NCBI RefSeq assembly: GCF_051257895.1
Contig: NZ_CP194331.1
Coordinates: 2,602,174-2,666,173 of the forward strand
Source: Gallionella straubiae
GTDB taxonomy: Bacteria; Pseudomonadota; Gammaproteobacteria; Burkholderiales; Gallionellaceae
Direction: 5' to 3'
Length of the DNA: 64,000 nt
A model generated the notes under the pieces. That model was not told the origin of the DNA, ran no database searches, and saw nothing but the letters and a program-made list of their open reading frames with translations. Position 1 is the stretch's first letter; every line of letters begins with the position of its first letter. The position numbers and the translations under genes are program-made. Below are positions 63,975 to 64,000 of this stretch, in pieces.

Positions 63975-64000
63975 TGTTGCATCGACGGGTTGAATCCGCA
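63975..64000. repeat. Right inverted repeat of the IS30 element
   Basis: Matches the left end over 26 bases and lies just upstream of the transposase start. Confidence 0.93.

Larger units (their letters stand above)
62772..64000 (-). mobile_element. Complete IS30-family insertion sequence
   Basis: A 1229-base element bounded by perfect 26-base inverted repeats (62772-62797 and 63975-64000, beginning TGCGGATTCAACCCGTCGAT). It holds a single transposase gene. The right end coincides with the window edge, so the target duplication cannot be checked. Confidence 0.93.

Overview
The window looks like a chromosomal segment of a betaproteobacterium, probably of the Nitrosomonadales/Gallionellaceae type. 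This rests on GC-rich coding, the core block pyrG-kdsA-eno-ftsB, the ilvB-ilvH-ilvC-psd-pssA-leuA order, a PPi-dependent phosphofructokinase beside ppa, and a very high load of small palindromic repeats. The taxon is an inference from gene order and protein style, not from a marker gene. No rRNA, tRNA or CRISPR array was seen.

Layout. 1-4.7 kb: the tail of a GGDEF gene, then a plus-strand redox cassette (exported SnoaL-like protein, Rieske ferredoxin, glutaredoxin, ferredoxin-thioredoxin-reductase-type catalytic subunit, second Rieske ferredoxin, FMN reductase, two SDR dehydrogenases). 4.8-15.1 kb: an ion and envelope stress cluster (CNNM/CorC protein, Kef-type antiporter, YbdK ligase, YbaL-type antiporter with TrkA-N domain, P2-type ATPase, universal stress protein, DUF3124 protein), interrupted by duplicated promoter/leader DNA and gene scraps. 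15.2-24 kb: catalase and hrcA remnants, a DinG-type helicase, a REP-associated transposase (RAYT) between inverted REPs, yaiI, nnrD and purL. 24.1-27.6 kb: an accessory pocket with an AT-richer unknown gene and a hydrolase/membrane-protein pair. 27.8-33.7 kb: housekeeping genes on the minus strand (parvulin, yciI, yciB, msrB, phoH) and a response regulator-CheC-diguanylate cyclase operon. 33.9-43 kb: acs, mltD, yqjDEK and a dipeptide-type ABC importer. 43-49.7 kb: branched-chain amino acid and phospholipid genes. 49.9-62.6 kb: pentapeptide protein, wrbA, yihY, pyrG-kdsA-eno-ftsB, a Met/Cys-rich metal-binding protein, folD, ppa, pfp and a methyltransferase. 62.8-64 kb: a complete IS30-family element that ends at the window edge.

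The most unusual features are: (1) repeat elements sitting in frame inside protein genes (three in purL, a nested pair in nnrD, one as the linker of a fused ABC ATPase); (2) an intact RAYT with its REP pair; (3) the Rieske/glutaredoxin/FTR cassette, which reads as a possible uncharacterised thiol-redox relay; (4) an exported protein built from CPMMGG repeats around a heavy-metal-binding domain; (5) a 170-bp promoter-leader-5' gene segment present twice in front of two transport genes; and (6) an unrecognised 467-residue accessory protein.
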